The notes under the pieces were generated by a model. It saw only the letters and a list, made by a program, of their open reading frames with translations. It did not search any database and was not told the origin of the DNA. The position numbers and the translations under genes were made by a program. Positions 51,675 through 63,513 of a stretch of DNA of 64,000 nt are shown here, one piece after another; within the stretch, counting starts at the first letter, position 1, and every line of letters starts with the position of its first letter. The stretch is from Larimichthys crocea (lineage: Eukaryota > Chordata > Actinopteri > Sciaenidae): contig NC_040018.1 in NCBI RefSeq assembly GCF_000972845.2, positions 17,698,444 to 17,762,443 on the forward strand. The letters are read 5' to 3'.

Positions 51675-51835
51675 ATGGCACCGAGGCTCGAGCGTTTCGT
51701 CAGCCCGGGAAAAGGCAACGGTCTGCGGGCGACAGCCAGGATCAAGCCGGGGGAGCTGGTGTACTCTGCCGAGCCGCTGGCGTGCTGTGTGTCCAACAAA
51801 GTGTCCAGAGAGGTCTGCCACCACTGCTTCTCACG
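51675..51835 (+). CDS. smyd3: SET and MYND domain protein 3, first coding exon (partial)
   Basis: Fifty-three codons plus two bases end at a GT donor (TCACG|GTGAGA). The peptide begins MAPRLERF and contains GKGNGLRA (residues 12-19), the conserved SAM-binding edge of the split SET domain. It ends in CHHCF (Cys48, Cys51), the first zinc ligands of the MYND finger. SMYD3 exon 1 in human stops at the same place. SMYD2 shares the SPGKG motif, so the paralogue choice rests partly on synteny with tfb2m and cnst. SMYD3 methylates lysines on cytoplasmic and nuclear proteins such as MAP3K2. All later exons lie beyond the right edge. The gene is known for very long introns. An upstream GTG at 51657 is in frame, but ATG at 51675 fits the family. 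Confidence 0.82.
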
Positions 51836-52073
51836 GTGAGACAGGACACCGGTCCTACTGTGAGAGGGAGGAGCTGCTCGGTGATGATTATTATTCTGTG
51901 CAGACTACAGCTCCGGGAGCCGGGACATGTTTCGAGCTAGTGTCAGCACTCGGTAGACAAAGTAGATACAACTCACACCACTTCAAGTCGTGGTCTTAGT
52001 GTGGTCACTAGATGGCAGCATTGCCTGTGCAGGTGTGCAGATGAGCTGACAGTCTTACTGTGACGTTTCTTTC

Positions 52074-52415
52074 TTAAAGTGCAGTGTGTCAGATTTGGAG
52101 CCTTTATTTTCAGAATAAGGCAGACATGCAATATAATATTCACAACTATGTTTTCATAATCACCTGAAAATAAGAAACGTTTCATTTGTATTTCTTTAAA
52201 ATGAGCCCAGTGGGAGCAGGTCCTCTTTCATGGAGCCCGCCATGTTGTGTTTCTACAGTAGCCCAGAACAGACAAACTAAATAGTGACTCTAGACATGGC
52301 CTTTCAAGTGTTGGCCTTTACACTAGGGAGGAGGAAGGTGAGGGTGATGTGAGGAGATTGCAATGCAGCGATTGCACCACTAGATGCAACTAAATTCTAC
52401 ACACTGGACCTGTAC
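52074..52415 (+). mobile_element. Non-autonomous inverted-repeat element (MITE), copy 2
   Basis: This is the opposite-orientation partner of 23383-23718. The left end reads TTAAAGTGCAGTGTGTCAGATTT and the right end ACTAAATTCTACACACTGGACC; the ends are imperfect inverted repeats around CAGTGTGT. Total length is about 340 bases with no coding potential. Confidence 0.75.
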
Positions 52416-52419
52416 GCTG

Positions 52420-52800
52420 AGATAAGATGAACTTTAATGATCACACATCAGGGAAATTCACTTGCCACAGCAACTCATATACACAAGCTGGATCTCATGA
52501 AAAGGAAATGTATAGAGAAAGTGATGAAGTCATGCTGGTGTTGAAGAGTCTGACAGCTGTTGGACCTGTGGTAGAGTTTGTTCCTACATGGTGGGAGTCG
52601 GAGCTGTTTAAGGCCTCCACAGTCTGATGCAGGGCTTCAGAGGAGTTGTTCGTGATGGATGTCAGCTTTGCTAACATCCTCCTCTCCCCCACTTCCACCA
52701 TGGAGTCTGGAGGGCAGTCCAGGACGGAGTTGGACCTCTTGGCCAGTTTGTCAAGCCTTTTTGTATCTCTCTGTGTGCTTCCCCCTCGCAAGCAGACGAC
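52420..52800 (-). mobile_element. Non-LTR retrotransposon 3' fragment with reverse-transcriptase C-terminal remnant
   Basis: On the minus strand an open frame (52791-52495) encodes SVLDCPPDSMVEVGERRML and AKLTSITNNSSEALHQTV, then TAVRLFN. I recognise this as the poorly conserved end that follows the reverse transcriptase of fish LINEs. It is followed by the usual tail (AACTTTAATGATC-GGGAAATTCA on the plus strand, 52430-52460). The copy is truncated at its 5' end, as most LINE copies are. Family assignment (L2- or Rex-like) is uncertain. Confidence 0.6.
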
Positions 52801-54026
52801 TGCTTAGTAATGCAGATGCCATAGAAAGTTTGAGTCCTGCACAATTAAAACATAAATGATGACACACGGCAATCTGACGACCAAGACTACCAAATTGACT
52901 GTGTGTTGTTTGGGTATATGGGAATATGCACTACTGATTAAAACACAATCAGCTGATCTAGGCCTTACGTTCATGTCCTGCGTTGTTACCTAATTTTTGA
53001 GCATTTTCTTGAATGCAGTTTTAATGTAGTCACATACGTGCATATTCCTAACTTGTGGTATTTTACCACAGGAATTCAGTACATAATAGATATGAGGGAT
53101 GAATATGGGGTTAATTGGGGTCCAGAAACCCATTATGGTCCATATATATATAGCAAGTAATTCGGCCATAGCTGGGTGATACCCACTGTGTGAAGATGTA
53201 AATGTCTCCTTTAAAGGGACTAAATTGTAATTCCTTGCCACATACTCCAAAAAATGGTGGAGCATTTAAACTCCTCTCACCCTCGATGTGATGACACTCT
53301 TCGAGATTGTTTACAGCTGGACGCTAAGAATATACTAATAAAATAATGTCCTCAAAACTAGAGCAAACTTTAATAACAGTAATGTTAAGTGGCAACAGTA
53401 TGACTTCAGAATCATTTGCATCCGTTCATTTGTAGGATTTTCATATATATAGATTCAAAGTAATCATATTGGCCACTTCTTCTGTATAGACCTTGTGAAT
53501 GTAGCCGAGATTCAGTGCAGCTTTCATCTGCTTTGATGTGATGATTTGATGATTTCATCTCATTTGCTTGTGATATTTGTCCAGCTGGATGTTTATTGGC
53601 AGCACGGCTGCTTTCTCGATCGCAGCCAAACTCACTCCATCAAGCTAAACAGATGAAGGTGAATTTAATGAGACTGGTCTGCAAAGAGACAAGTTATAAT
53701 GTGATGGACTGTGTGCTGGTTTCGAGTACAGCACTGCAAGGTGAGCGAAGGGTAAATGAATGTGGGCTATATACAGTATGTATATGAGCCTCAGCACCAA
53801 ATGGGAGATGATTAATGAAAGCAGTTAATGTAGATAACCTCTGGGAGAAGAAAAAGATGTATCTCTTGTACAGTTTTTGATTTCCGCTTGAAGGTACAGT
53901 TTATTAGAGAGCACGATCAGTACAGCAGCAAAAGCACACTCTATAATGTCACTCCATTCAAAAAGGATCCTGTGCAGTCTGCTGTGCCTTCTGTGAACAC
54001 TAAAAAGATAAACACGATCTCAAAAG

Positions 54027-54314
54027 TTAAAGGGCCGGTGTGTAGGACTTTGGGGCTCATTCACCCTCCTGTTCCAACTATAAAGGAGACGGTGACTCTG
54101 AAATGTGTGAAAACATGAAACACCCTATCAAGAGCCAGTGTTTAGCTTGTCTGCTCTGGGCTACCGTAGAAACATGTGTAAGTGCTGTGAAAGAGGACCC
54201 ATGCCATCTGTAGATAAAAAAGGCTTATACACTAACAGCTAAACATAGTTATGCTCATTATATTCAATTTTTGCCATATTCACGCCCCCTAAATCGTACA
54301 CACTGAACCTTTAA
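54027..54314 (-). mobile_element. Non-autonomous inverted-repeat element (MITE), copy 3
   Basis: It starts with TTAAAGGGCCGGTGTGTAGG and ends with the inverse CGTACACACTGAACCTTTAA, an imperfect terminal inverted repeat of about 25 bases flanked by TTAA on both sides. The internal block TTTAGCTTGTCTGCTCTGGG-CTACCGTAGAAAC is the reverse complement of the corresponding block in copy 2, placing all three in one family. Confidence 0.75.
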
Positions 54315-56987
54315 GACATATGTACATAAAATATGCTATAGATCAGACGTCTACACTATCAGGTGTCTTCACTTTGGTGAAAATTATCAGATCAGTCTGT
54401 CAATATGTTTATATGACACATTCTGCAGATAGACCGACGTGAGAGAAACGAAAAGAAATTTAAGATGATGGAGTGAAGATGAGGATACTGGAAAATGAAT
54501 TACAATAAGGAAGCAGTGAGAGACAGATATAGTTTAATAAGGAGAGAAAAACAGTACCAAAAGCGCGTGTGTCTGTGTGTAAATGTATAGTATGTGTGAC
54601 GTATGCATGTGTAGTGATCTCTTAACTTAAAAGGCATTAAAATAATTAGCAAAGGGCCTCAATTTTGATTAGAAGAAGCAGTAGGTTTATACAGGTTAGC
54701 AGAAGAAATCAGTGTTCACATTAATTAACTAAATTTAGCTCACATTAAATTCACCTCAGGAGCACTACCCGCAGAAAAAGTGAAAACTGATTAATTAACT
54801 GAGTCATACCCTTAATATTGCTACAGAGCAACAGTGGCTCGTGTACAGTTAACATGTTTCATAAACTGATAAACTAAGTTCTTTATAAATCAAAGGTTTT
54901 CTTAAACTATTGACTACACACAACTAACAACATAGATACAACTAGAATTAACTATAAGTACAATAAATACAGCGCCAAATGATTTATTTAATGCATGAAA
55001 TAAATTTTCAGAACAGGCCAAACAATTAATAATTGAATGAAAACCAGTGTGTACCCAGTAAAGCAGCAGATGAGGGTAAAATGTGACCTTAATGTTAATG
55101 CACTTTTCAGGAGCTGAGAAGTTGTTGGGAAGCACAAGCAATTTCATATTATTAGTGATTGATTTAAACTCCAACTTATGACTTTAAGTTAAAAGGTCCT
55201 TAAAGTGTGGTCAGTCAAACTGTTTTTTTTTCCTGTGTGCAAACACTAGAAACTTAAACACTAGGAACATGACGGTGCTCATATTTGGTTTGACATGTGC
55301 AGTGTATTATATTTGTTCTTTGCTTTCATTATGTTTGGACTGTCTTATAAACAAATATGGGATGGTAACATTTTGGTGCATAGAGCTTTGAAAAAAACAA
55401 TTACTTACTTTTTTACTAGTACTTAAACAATTACAATTAAATTAGTAATCTATGAAGTAAAGATACCAACCATACTGCTTCTCAAACACGTTTTATATTA
55501 TGTTTGTATTTCATAATTGGGTTTAAGATGATACTTTGGCCTCTAATAAATTTATTCAGGCATTTGTTATTGCTGTTTTTTTGACTCACCAGTTTATTAA
55601 TTAATCATTTGAATATAATTAATGAAGATAATCGATACTGTTGTTGCCTTACTTATCACAGCAGTTCTAGCCTGAATATTGGCAATAAGATTCAATGTCA
55701 AATATGATTTTGTGAATAGCTTTAGCGTTGTGTTGCCTGAGGATGGTTCATGTTGTTTATTTATTTACTGCATGTGTATGTTTTGTTGTGGATTAGTGCA
55801 CATACATTGTTGGAGCAGATTGTGTGCTGGGTAAATAAAAAAAGAACAAAAACAAGCACACACGCAGCACAGTAACCTGAACTGTCCATTCGGTCCATTA
55901 AAGCTATACTAGAACTGATCATTGGGTTTCTGTTATGTCTCCACCTCTGTGAGCAAACAGCAGGTCTAGTTTGTAGTTATTAAATAGAGATAAAGATAAA
56001 ACTAGTTTGAAGGACTGTTGCTATTACAATGTAAGTTTAGTCATTTTATCTGACTAACAGCTAACAAATGCCCTGCAGGGATGTAAATGTGGAGGATTGC
56101 TGTTCCATGAATTGACAGCAGGGCAGTTATTGTTTATTTTGCATAATTTGGATTCATCCCTCGAGCTGCTCCCCCTTCACAGACTGTCAGTCATATAAAA
56201 CCGGAATGTGAAATGAACATTTATCTATAAGCAGACATGCACTTGGGTTTGCATGTGTAATTTTATTTTGATATTTTTGTATCCATATAAAAGTATCTCT
56301 CATTATTGGAACAGCTGAAAGTTAATGAGATGTCCTTTTTGTTTTCACTGATAATTCCACCCCAGAAAAAAAAACAAGCTGTTGTGTGGTTGTTGAGTTG
56401 CCTCAAATGTATCTGATTTTAACTATAACATTTGTTATAAGACAAGAGGATGGTAATGTCAACCTGTCTGTTGGTCCATCCTGAAATAGCTCTAACAACT
56501 ATTTGATGGATTGCCATGCTAACTTGTACCATCTGTGGTGCCCAGCGAATAAATCCTAATGACAGTTCTGTTGGTTGGGTTAGCATGAAATTTGCACATT
56601 CATGCCAGGATGAACTGTAATATCTTTGGTGATTCCCTGACATTTCACGTAGCATCAGCATGTTAGCATTGTCTTTTGAGCATTTTATTAGCTTTTTTTC
56701 CCTTTGTGCTATGTTGGCTTTTACAACTACCAAAATATGGCAGAATTATTTGACAGGTTGTATAATGTTGCTAAAACAGAGGAAAAGCAACATACGCAGA
56801 GAGACAGAGACAGACGCACACACAGTTTTAGGACTGCTGGCTACATGCCACAACATTATAACTTGACATTTATTCAATATTTTCAAAAAACATGTTTAGC
56901 CCCTCACACAGGAAGATGGAGTTATTACAACAGAAATCAATAATAAATTAGACTGTTTGTGCCTCCATGTGCTTGTGTTAAAGAGAA

Positions 56988-57046
56988 GTGTGTGTGTGTG
57001 TGTGTGTGTGTGTCTGTCTGTGTGTGTGTGTGTGCGCGCGCACACG
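56988..57046. repeat. Compound (TG)n/(TCTG)n/(CG)n microsatellite
   Basis: TG units are interrupted by TCTGTCTG and finish in CGCGCGCG then CACACG. Alternating purine-pyrimidine of this length could adopt Z-form, but this is inference. Confidence 0.9.
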
Positions 57047-58893
57047 CATGTTGCAGAGTGAGATCATGTTTTTGAGATATTGAATAAGTGTCATGGCTAC
57101 ATCTGCTTGGCTGGTGGCCGACAGTCATCACACATGTCTGTTGCACATCGTTTATTGATTTGATACCAATGAGAGGTCCTTAAGCTGTGTCGGTGTCACA
57201 AGAACAATTGTCGAACATAGGAGTTGTACACATGCAAACACACAAACACACGCACACACACCCCTGAGGCAGAGAATGGTCTCATAGATGTGAAGTGTGT
57301 TTTCCTGTTTTCACTAAAGCACAATTAGTTTCACAGCATGACTGAGTGTCGAAGAATGTGTGCGAATCTGTGAGCGTGTGTGCATTTTTTTTGTGTGGCT
57401 GTATCTCATTGCAGGAACAACAGAGAGACTGTGTGTGTGCAGGAAATGAGCAGGTGGGGGCCATCAAAGCTGAAGTTAATTATAGGCCTTGAAGGCTGTA
57501 TGTAAGTAATGAGTGATAAATGCTGAAAGAGCACACACACACACACACACATCTCAGCAGGATTAAAATCGCCAGAGGTCAACAAACAAACAACTATTAG
57601 AGATTCTCAGACTCACAGAGAGCGAGAGGGGGGCTGAGGAGAAATAATCGAGGAACAAAGAGGAAAAGAGGAAAAATATTCTTTTACCGTCAGAGAAGAA
57701 TTCTTTAGTGAAGTAGAATTTGAAATGCGTCCACATTGCTCACTAATTAAGTAGAAAACATGGTGTAAAACCTAACTGTGCATCCCAGTAGTTGAAGTTA
57801 ATTAGTGGTAAATTGTTTTTATTGGATGTGTCATACCTATGGTGCTCCGCATCATCTGTGGCTCGGGCCACCACCATATTGGCTCTTTCTCCTCCCGGCC
57901 TATCTAAAAATCAGAACAAAGGACGTGGATCATCGGCAGACCTGAGGTCGGCTGTGTGGTGCCTGGGTGCTCAAGTCACCTGTAACGGCATCTCAATGGA
58001 AGCGGCCATGCTGTTAATTATGCATAATTTAAATTTAACTGGGTGAGTTGGAAAAAAAAATTACTCTCAGTACAGTTGTCATAAATAGGGAAATTAGCTA
58101 TAGAAACCAAAACTGTTTTTGTACCAGGCTGTAAACATGTTTATTTCTGCTGTGAAGTTGAACATTTTATTAGGGGGGCTTATGGAGATTGACTCGTTTT
58201 GCAGCCAGCCTCAGGTGGTTGTTTGAGGAACTGCAGTTTTTGGCACTTCTGCATAAGCTTCACTTCACCTTCACAGCCACAGAGGTTGCCACGCGATCTG
58301 ATATCAGTTGTGTGTTTTTGTGGCACACAGCAGGACATGTAGACATTGATGTGTCAGCTGTTGACATGAAAACACAACGACGGGTAAAGCATGACTTCAG
58401 CGTTTAGGCTCCATTTATGGCTGAAATGTGTTGCAAACTGCACATCAAAACAATTCGAGTGACAAAGAAAAGTCCAGTGCATCAAATAAGGGACTGAATT
58501 CTCACCTCAGCTCTGTCATTTTCTATTAGTTCCTGTGATCAGTAAGTTGCTTTGTTGGAACAACCTTTGCATACACACTGACAGACTGAATCCCTGTCAT
58601 AGTGACAGTTAAAGATGTGTCTTGAAACTGAGAGGAGGAATGGTACCTTCTAGAGAAAGATAGAGGTAGAAGAGACACACAGCCTCTGTTGGACAGATCA
58701 TACATCACACACACACACAGCTTTGATGGGTTTGTCTCTGTTTCTGACAGAGCGAAGAAGAACTTGAAGATGAGTTTCTCTCTGTTATCAGGTCGTGTGT
58801 GAGTGAGTTTGCGAGGGGGGCAGGGCGACATTAGCTCTGTGATATGAAGTGTTTATGTTTGACACCAATCTCTCACTCACTGTCTCTCTGGGC

Positions 58894-58894
<1 letters not shown>

Positions 58895-58946
<52 letters not shown>
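58895..58946. repeat. (CA)n microsatellite
   Basis: About 26 CA units with a single TA interruption near the middle. Confidence 0.95.
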
Positions 58947-60808
58947 TGCAGAACAGTGCCAACAACAAAAACAAAACATCTAAAACTTGTTGTCTTATTT
59001 ATAGTGAGAAACGTTTGATTGAAAGTTAGATGAATCAATTTCCAAGGGATCTTCATTATTTCAAAGAACATAAAAAAAATATTGACAGGCAGCTGAGAGT
59101 TTTGTTCTAATTTCAGCTGGATGTAGATGCCTGTTAGAGGGAAGCTGAACAAAGACAACAAAAATTAAAAACAAGGGAACATAAGGGGCAAACGTCAGAG
59201 TCAGAGACCAGAGAGTTTTCTTCTCTGTGTTTACTCAGATCAATGAAGAGATAAATGCATAAAGACTGAGAGAGCAATGCATGAGATTATGTCCCATCCT
59301 TTTTCTTCAGTGTGGACTTAAACATTAAATCAACAGTGATGTTTTAAATTGGCTCAGCATTTAATTAGATGGACAATGGATGTAAATACTCAAAAAATAT
59401 TACCGATGTCTTTAATACCTATAATTATGAGAAATATATTCTTTTAAATACAGTACTGCCCCACACGTCACCGAGTGTCAGGACACATTTTTACAATGAC
59501 AGTGTTTGTCACCTGTGATGTGAAAACAGCAGATTTCCATGCAGGCGGTGAAATAAAAAGAGCCATGGTCGAGCAGCTCCAGCTTTCCTCCTGCTGATTT
59601 GCTGTCAGCTGAAGTGTCAGTCACACTGGACAGCACTGGTCTGGTCCAAAAGTGATGTAGCCAGCTTCACTAGCAGTCTGCACTGAGAGTCTCAGAGCAG
59701 CAAACAGAAACAAGTTGTGCTGCTGTGGATCTGACATACCAACTTGGTTTGCCAAAGTTTATATGCTTAGGGGACACTTTATCTTGTAATTACAAGAAAA
59801 AATAATTAAGATAAAAGGATCTGGTGATTATCTGATCTTTTCTGATTATCGATTGTCATTAATCTAGGCTCCAGATAAAACAGAGGGCAATGATGGCGCT
59901 GTTGCGTTTAGCCTGTTTTCTATTTCCCTCTCGGTATGAGACACAGGGAAATGTTAATGTTACTTTCATGGGGATGACATTTATATTAGTATGTCAACAC
60001 TGCGCAGCCATCTGAAGTACAGCTGCTGTGAAATACTCCCCATGGTATCTCTTTTCAGTCAGGGTGCATATCCTCCAGGACTGATGTTTCATGGATATGA
60101 CACTTTCCTAGTGTGAAACCCAGGGGGTGTGTTTCATACTGTGCTGTCTGAACACACCTTTAGGGAGTTTTCATTGTTTTTATGTCTGACTCTCTTCCCT
60201 CTGTGTCTCTATCTTCTGGCACACACTGTCTCTTCCACCTCTTTTTCCTCACATTTTATCTCTTGCTTATGCATAAGCATACCTCATTTACACACACACA
60301 CATACACACTGATAAGCATGTGCAGTGGATGCAGTGGTATATGAAGCAAGCTGATTGCTACTTTAGATGCAGTTAGACGAGCATACAGAAAGAGGAGCAG
60401 GAGGAGAGGAGGGGAAGCAGTTCAAAAAGGCAAGTCAGCACACCTCTCACTTGTTCCCTCCTCTCGATTTATCCTCCCATCTGCTACTTCTGACATCTAT
60501 GTCTTCCTTCCTTTCTCCCCTCTTTCCTCAGCATTTCCTCCCATCTGCTTCCCTTCCCTCCTCATTCTCTCTGTATTTCTTCTTCTCTTACACCGGCTCC
60601 TCACCTCTCATCGTTCAGACATATTTTTTATCCCTCCTGGCTCCGTCCTTTCTCACTGCCTCATTCCTGATGGAGATTATTTTGCTTGCATCTGCTTCTC
60701 TTTCCTCCTCCTCCTCCTCTTTTCTGTTCTCCATGTCCCTTTAGTTTTCACTGCTTCCTGCAGTTAAACACCCAGGTGTCTCAAAACATGTTGATGCTGG
60801 GAAACCAC

Positions 60809-60849
60809 ACACACACGCACACACACACGCACGCATGCACGCACGCACA
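60809..60849. repeat. Imperfect (CA/CG)n repeat
   Basis: CA units with periodic G substitutions (ACGCAC), ending in a GCACGCACGCAC run. Confidence 0.85.
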
Positions 60850-61529
60850 GCTGTATCATTTGCAAACCAAGTGAATTGCTGTAAACTGGGAACACGCCTC
60901 CCTGTGTGTATAACGCCTCATATTCATCAAGCAAAACATCTGTGTGTATCGTTTTTAAATGTGTGTCTGAGGGCCACAAGGAAGATTTCTGGTCAGGCCT
61001 TCCCAAGGATGAACATTTCGTTTTTCTGGGGTGGTTAGGATTAGTGCTGCATAACTAATGAAAGGTAATATATGTAAGTGCCGACCTCCAGTGTATCTGT
61101 GTATGTCTTCCCGGTAGAACATGAAGGGATCCCTGCAGACTCAGATTATTCCACTCATCTTGCATCTGTTATTTGTAAATGCTCATTTCTCTCTCAAACC
61201 TAAAGGCAACAAGCTAAAAATACGAAATGAAACATAATTCAAGCCCCATGCGGATGGAATTAGTTTTCCGAATGACGTCTGAAATAAAATCTCTAACATA
61301 TGTTGTTTTTTTTTCTCTTTCATTTACTCATTTGGAAAAGATTTGAATGGCTGTTGTTCATGATCTGGATGAGGTTTCCCCTTCTGTTGAGCAGTGATAA
61401 AACAGAATATTTAATTATTGGTTGTGATACCATTTTCTTTGACATTTGCTCGGCTCTTATTGGAGCCATGTAGCACCTGCAGCCATGCTGCTTTTATCTC
61501 AGAAATATAGAACGGTTCAGATCTACCGT

Positions 61530-62010
61530 TTCATCCTAGCACACCAAGAGAGTTATTCAAGCTTTTATTACAACCCACTCAAACTTGAGGTGTGGTTGTT
61601 GAATTGAATTGAGATCAAACCACGTCTGCTTGTGTTTTCACTTGTTTTAACTTTGGGTTTGAGGATATTGGAGAATAACTATAAAATCCGTGTACTTAGC
61701 TTCAAGACACTGCATTGAAGAGATACAACACATGATCTCCACAGTACAGGACTTTATGTACTGACTGGCAAGTCCCGTTTATGTCTCGCCAATGAAAAAT
61801 TTACCTGTTACACTGTAATAACTTCCATCATAACCATAAGTCTTTTTCTCTGATTTTACTTTTTGTCTGTACGTCACATTTTAACTTTTGTATCATCCTA
61901 ATTTTACTAGATTATTTTATATATTTTATCTTATCTGGTTTATATTTGATTTTACTTAATACATAGTATTGTATTCTTTAAAAATGCTCTTCAAATAAAG
62001 TTAATTACCA
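61530..62010 (+). mobile_element. Decayed LINE reverse-transcriptase end with 3' tail
   Basis: Two short translated blocks resemble the end of a fish LINE reverse transcriptase: VIQAFITTH near 61553 (family V-I-H-A-F-I-T) and YKIRVLSFKTLH near 61678 (family F-I-L-T-F-K-A-L-H-G). The segment ends in GCTCTTCAAATAAAGTTAATT (61987-62007), like a typical LINE tail. Several stops and frame changes lie between. The weak matches make this a tentative call. Confidence 0.4.
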
Positions 62011-62183
62011 AAGCGATTACCTAACCTACACTGCACATGTTCTCCAATCATCATGATAATAAAGCCACGAGGAGACTCATTCCATATGAGTTCCCTCAGG
62101 TGTCAATGAATCATCCACTAAACAACCATTAAGGACTCAGCAAGGGTTCAAGGATGGTTGCGGATGCAGCACAGCTGGCATCT

Positions 62184-62185
<2 letters not shown>

Positions 62186-62229
<44 letters not shown>
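62186..62229. repeat. (CA)n microsatellite
   Basis: About 22 perfect CA units. Confidence 0.95.
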
Positions 62230-62233
<4 letters not shown>

Positions 62234-62821
62234 GCAGTGCTTTACATGCCAGTCACTAATCTACACTACACTCATGTGTTGATGCATTAGTGTGGCTGAG
62301 CTGTGGACGCCTGCAGCGTTCTCCGTGGTTCAGTGTAGGCTGCAGCTACCTTCGAAGCATACATGCAGCACTAGATGGCAGTAGTGTCCCTTCAGAAAGT
62401 GTTGCTCATTTGAAGAATAATCACTCTTCCACTCTCTCACGTTTACTGTGAAATGCACCGCAGTGGAAGGTTTGTGCTGCAAGAGGAGCTCATTTGTCAG
62501 TTTTAAGATGGACCTGTTTCATGTTGTCGTCACTTCAACAAACAATGCAGGCAACAGAAACATGAAGTGGCTCAAGCAGACCAGATACAGGTTTCTATAA
62601 AGCCTGTGAAACATGAAATTATAGCCTTCAACCATTTCAGGAATGTTGCATTTGATTTATGTTAATATTTATCAGTAATTTACTCCACATACATTTACTT
62701 ACACACCCCTACCTGTCATGTAGGAGTGAGTTGTACCATGCTGTGTTGGTCACTCAGCCTAGAAATGAGAAAATTCACTCAGGCGCGACCGGACAGCCCA
62801 GAAAAGAGGACCCCACTAATT

Positions 62822-62825
<4 letters not shown>

Positions 62826-62867
<42 letters not shown>
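62826..62867. repeat. (CA)n microsatellite
   Basis: About 21 perfect CA units. Confidence 0.95.
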
Positions 62868-62869
<2 letters not shown>

Positions 62870-63513
62870 GTAAATCTCTCTCATAGCTACAGCACAGCAG
62901 CCAATACTCACGGGAAATTAATTACCATGCTGCGCACACACACATACCAACAGAGACATGCTGAGGTAGGCCTAATTAGGTGTCTGATAGCATAGACTTA
63001 ACAAAATTGACTACATATACACACATGTGAGTGCACATATCTATGCTCTTGCATTTCAATGAAAACCAGCGTCTTTCAGTCACTTCCTCTACTGTCTGGT
63101 CACAGATTTTATGTCCTCCATTCTTCTTGTTTTTTAATTTTGTGTCTTTGCACACAACTTTTGTCTTGTTGATGATGACTGCATGTCATAGGTCGAAAAA
63201 TGTATTGCTCTTGTTTGTTTAAATATAAAAATTTAATGCAAAACACACCAAAACCTATTTAGAGGTAGATAAAGTTTAATTTGCGCAAAGTAGCATGCCG
63301 TTAAAACAACCAAGTGTCTCTAAGTAGAAATGGTCTTTGCTGTTAATAATATTATGCTGTATCTAATGGCCATCATGGCTTCATGTCATGCCCAGACTGT
63401 GATTGTAATAATTAGTGATCATGATTAAGGCAGCAACCAGAGTGGGAAATTAACTTTTTAAAACCTACCAGGCGCTGACAAAATTACTGACCACTTAATA
63501 TATATAATGTATA

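Noticed and set aside
60129..60744. Two overlapping plus-strand open frames of 70-125 codons
   Set aside because: They are Ser/Leu/Phe-rich translations of CT-rich low-complexity DNA within smyd3 intron 1, with no homology I recognise and no exon-like boundaries.
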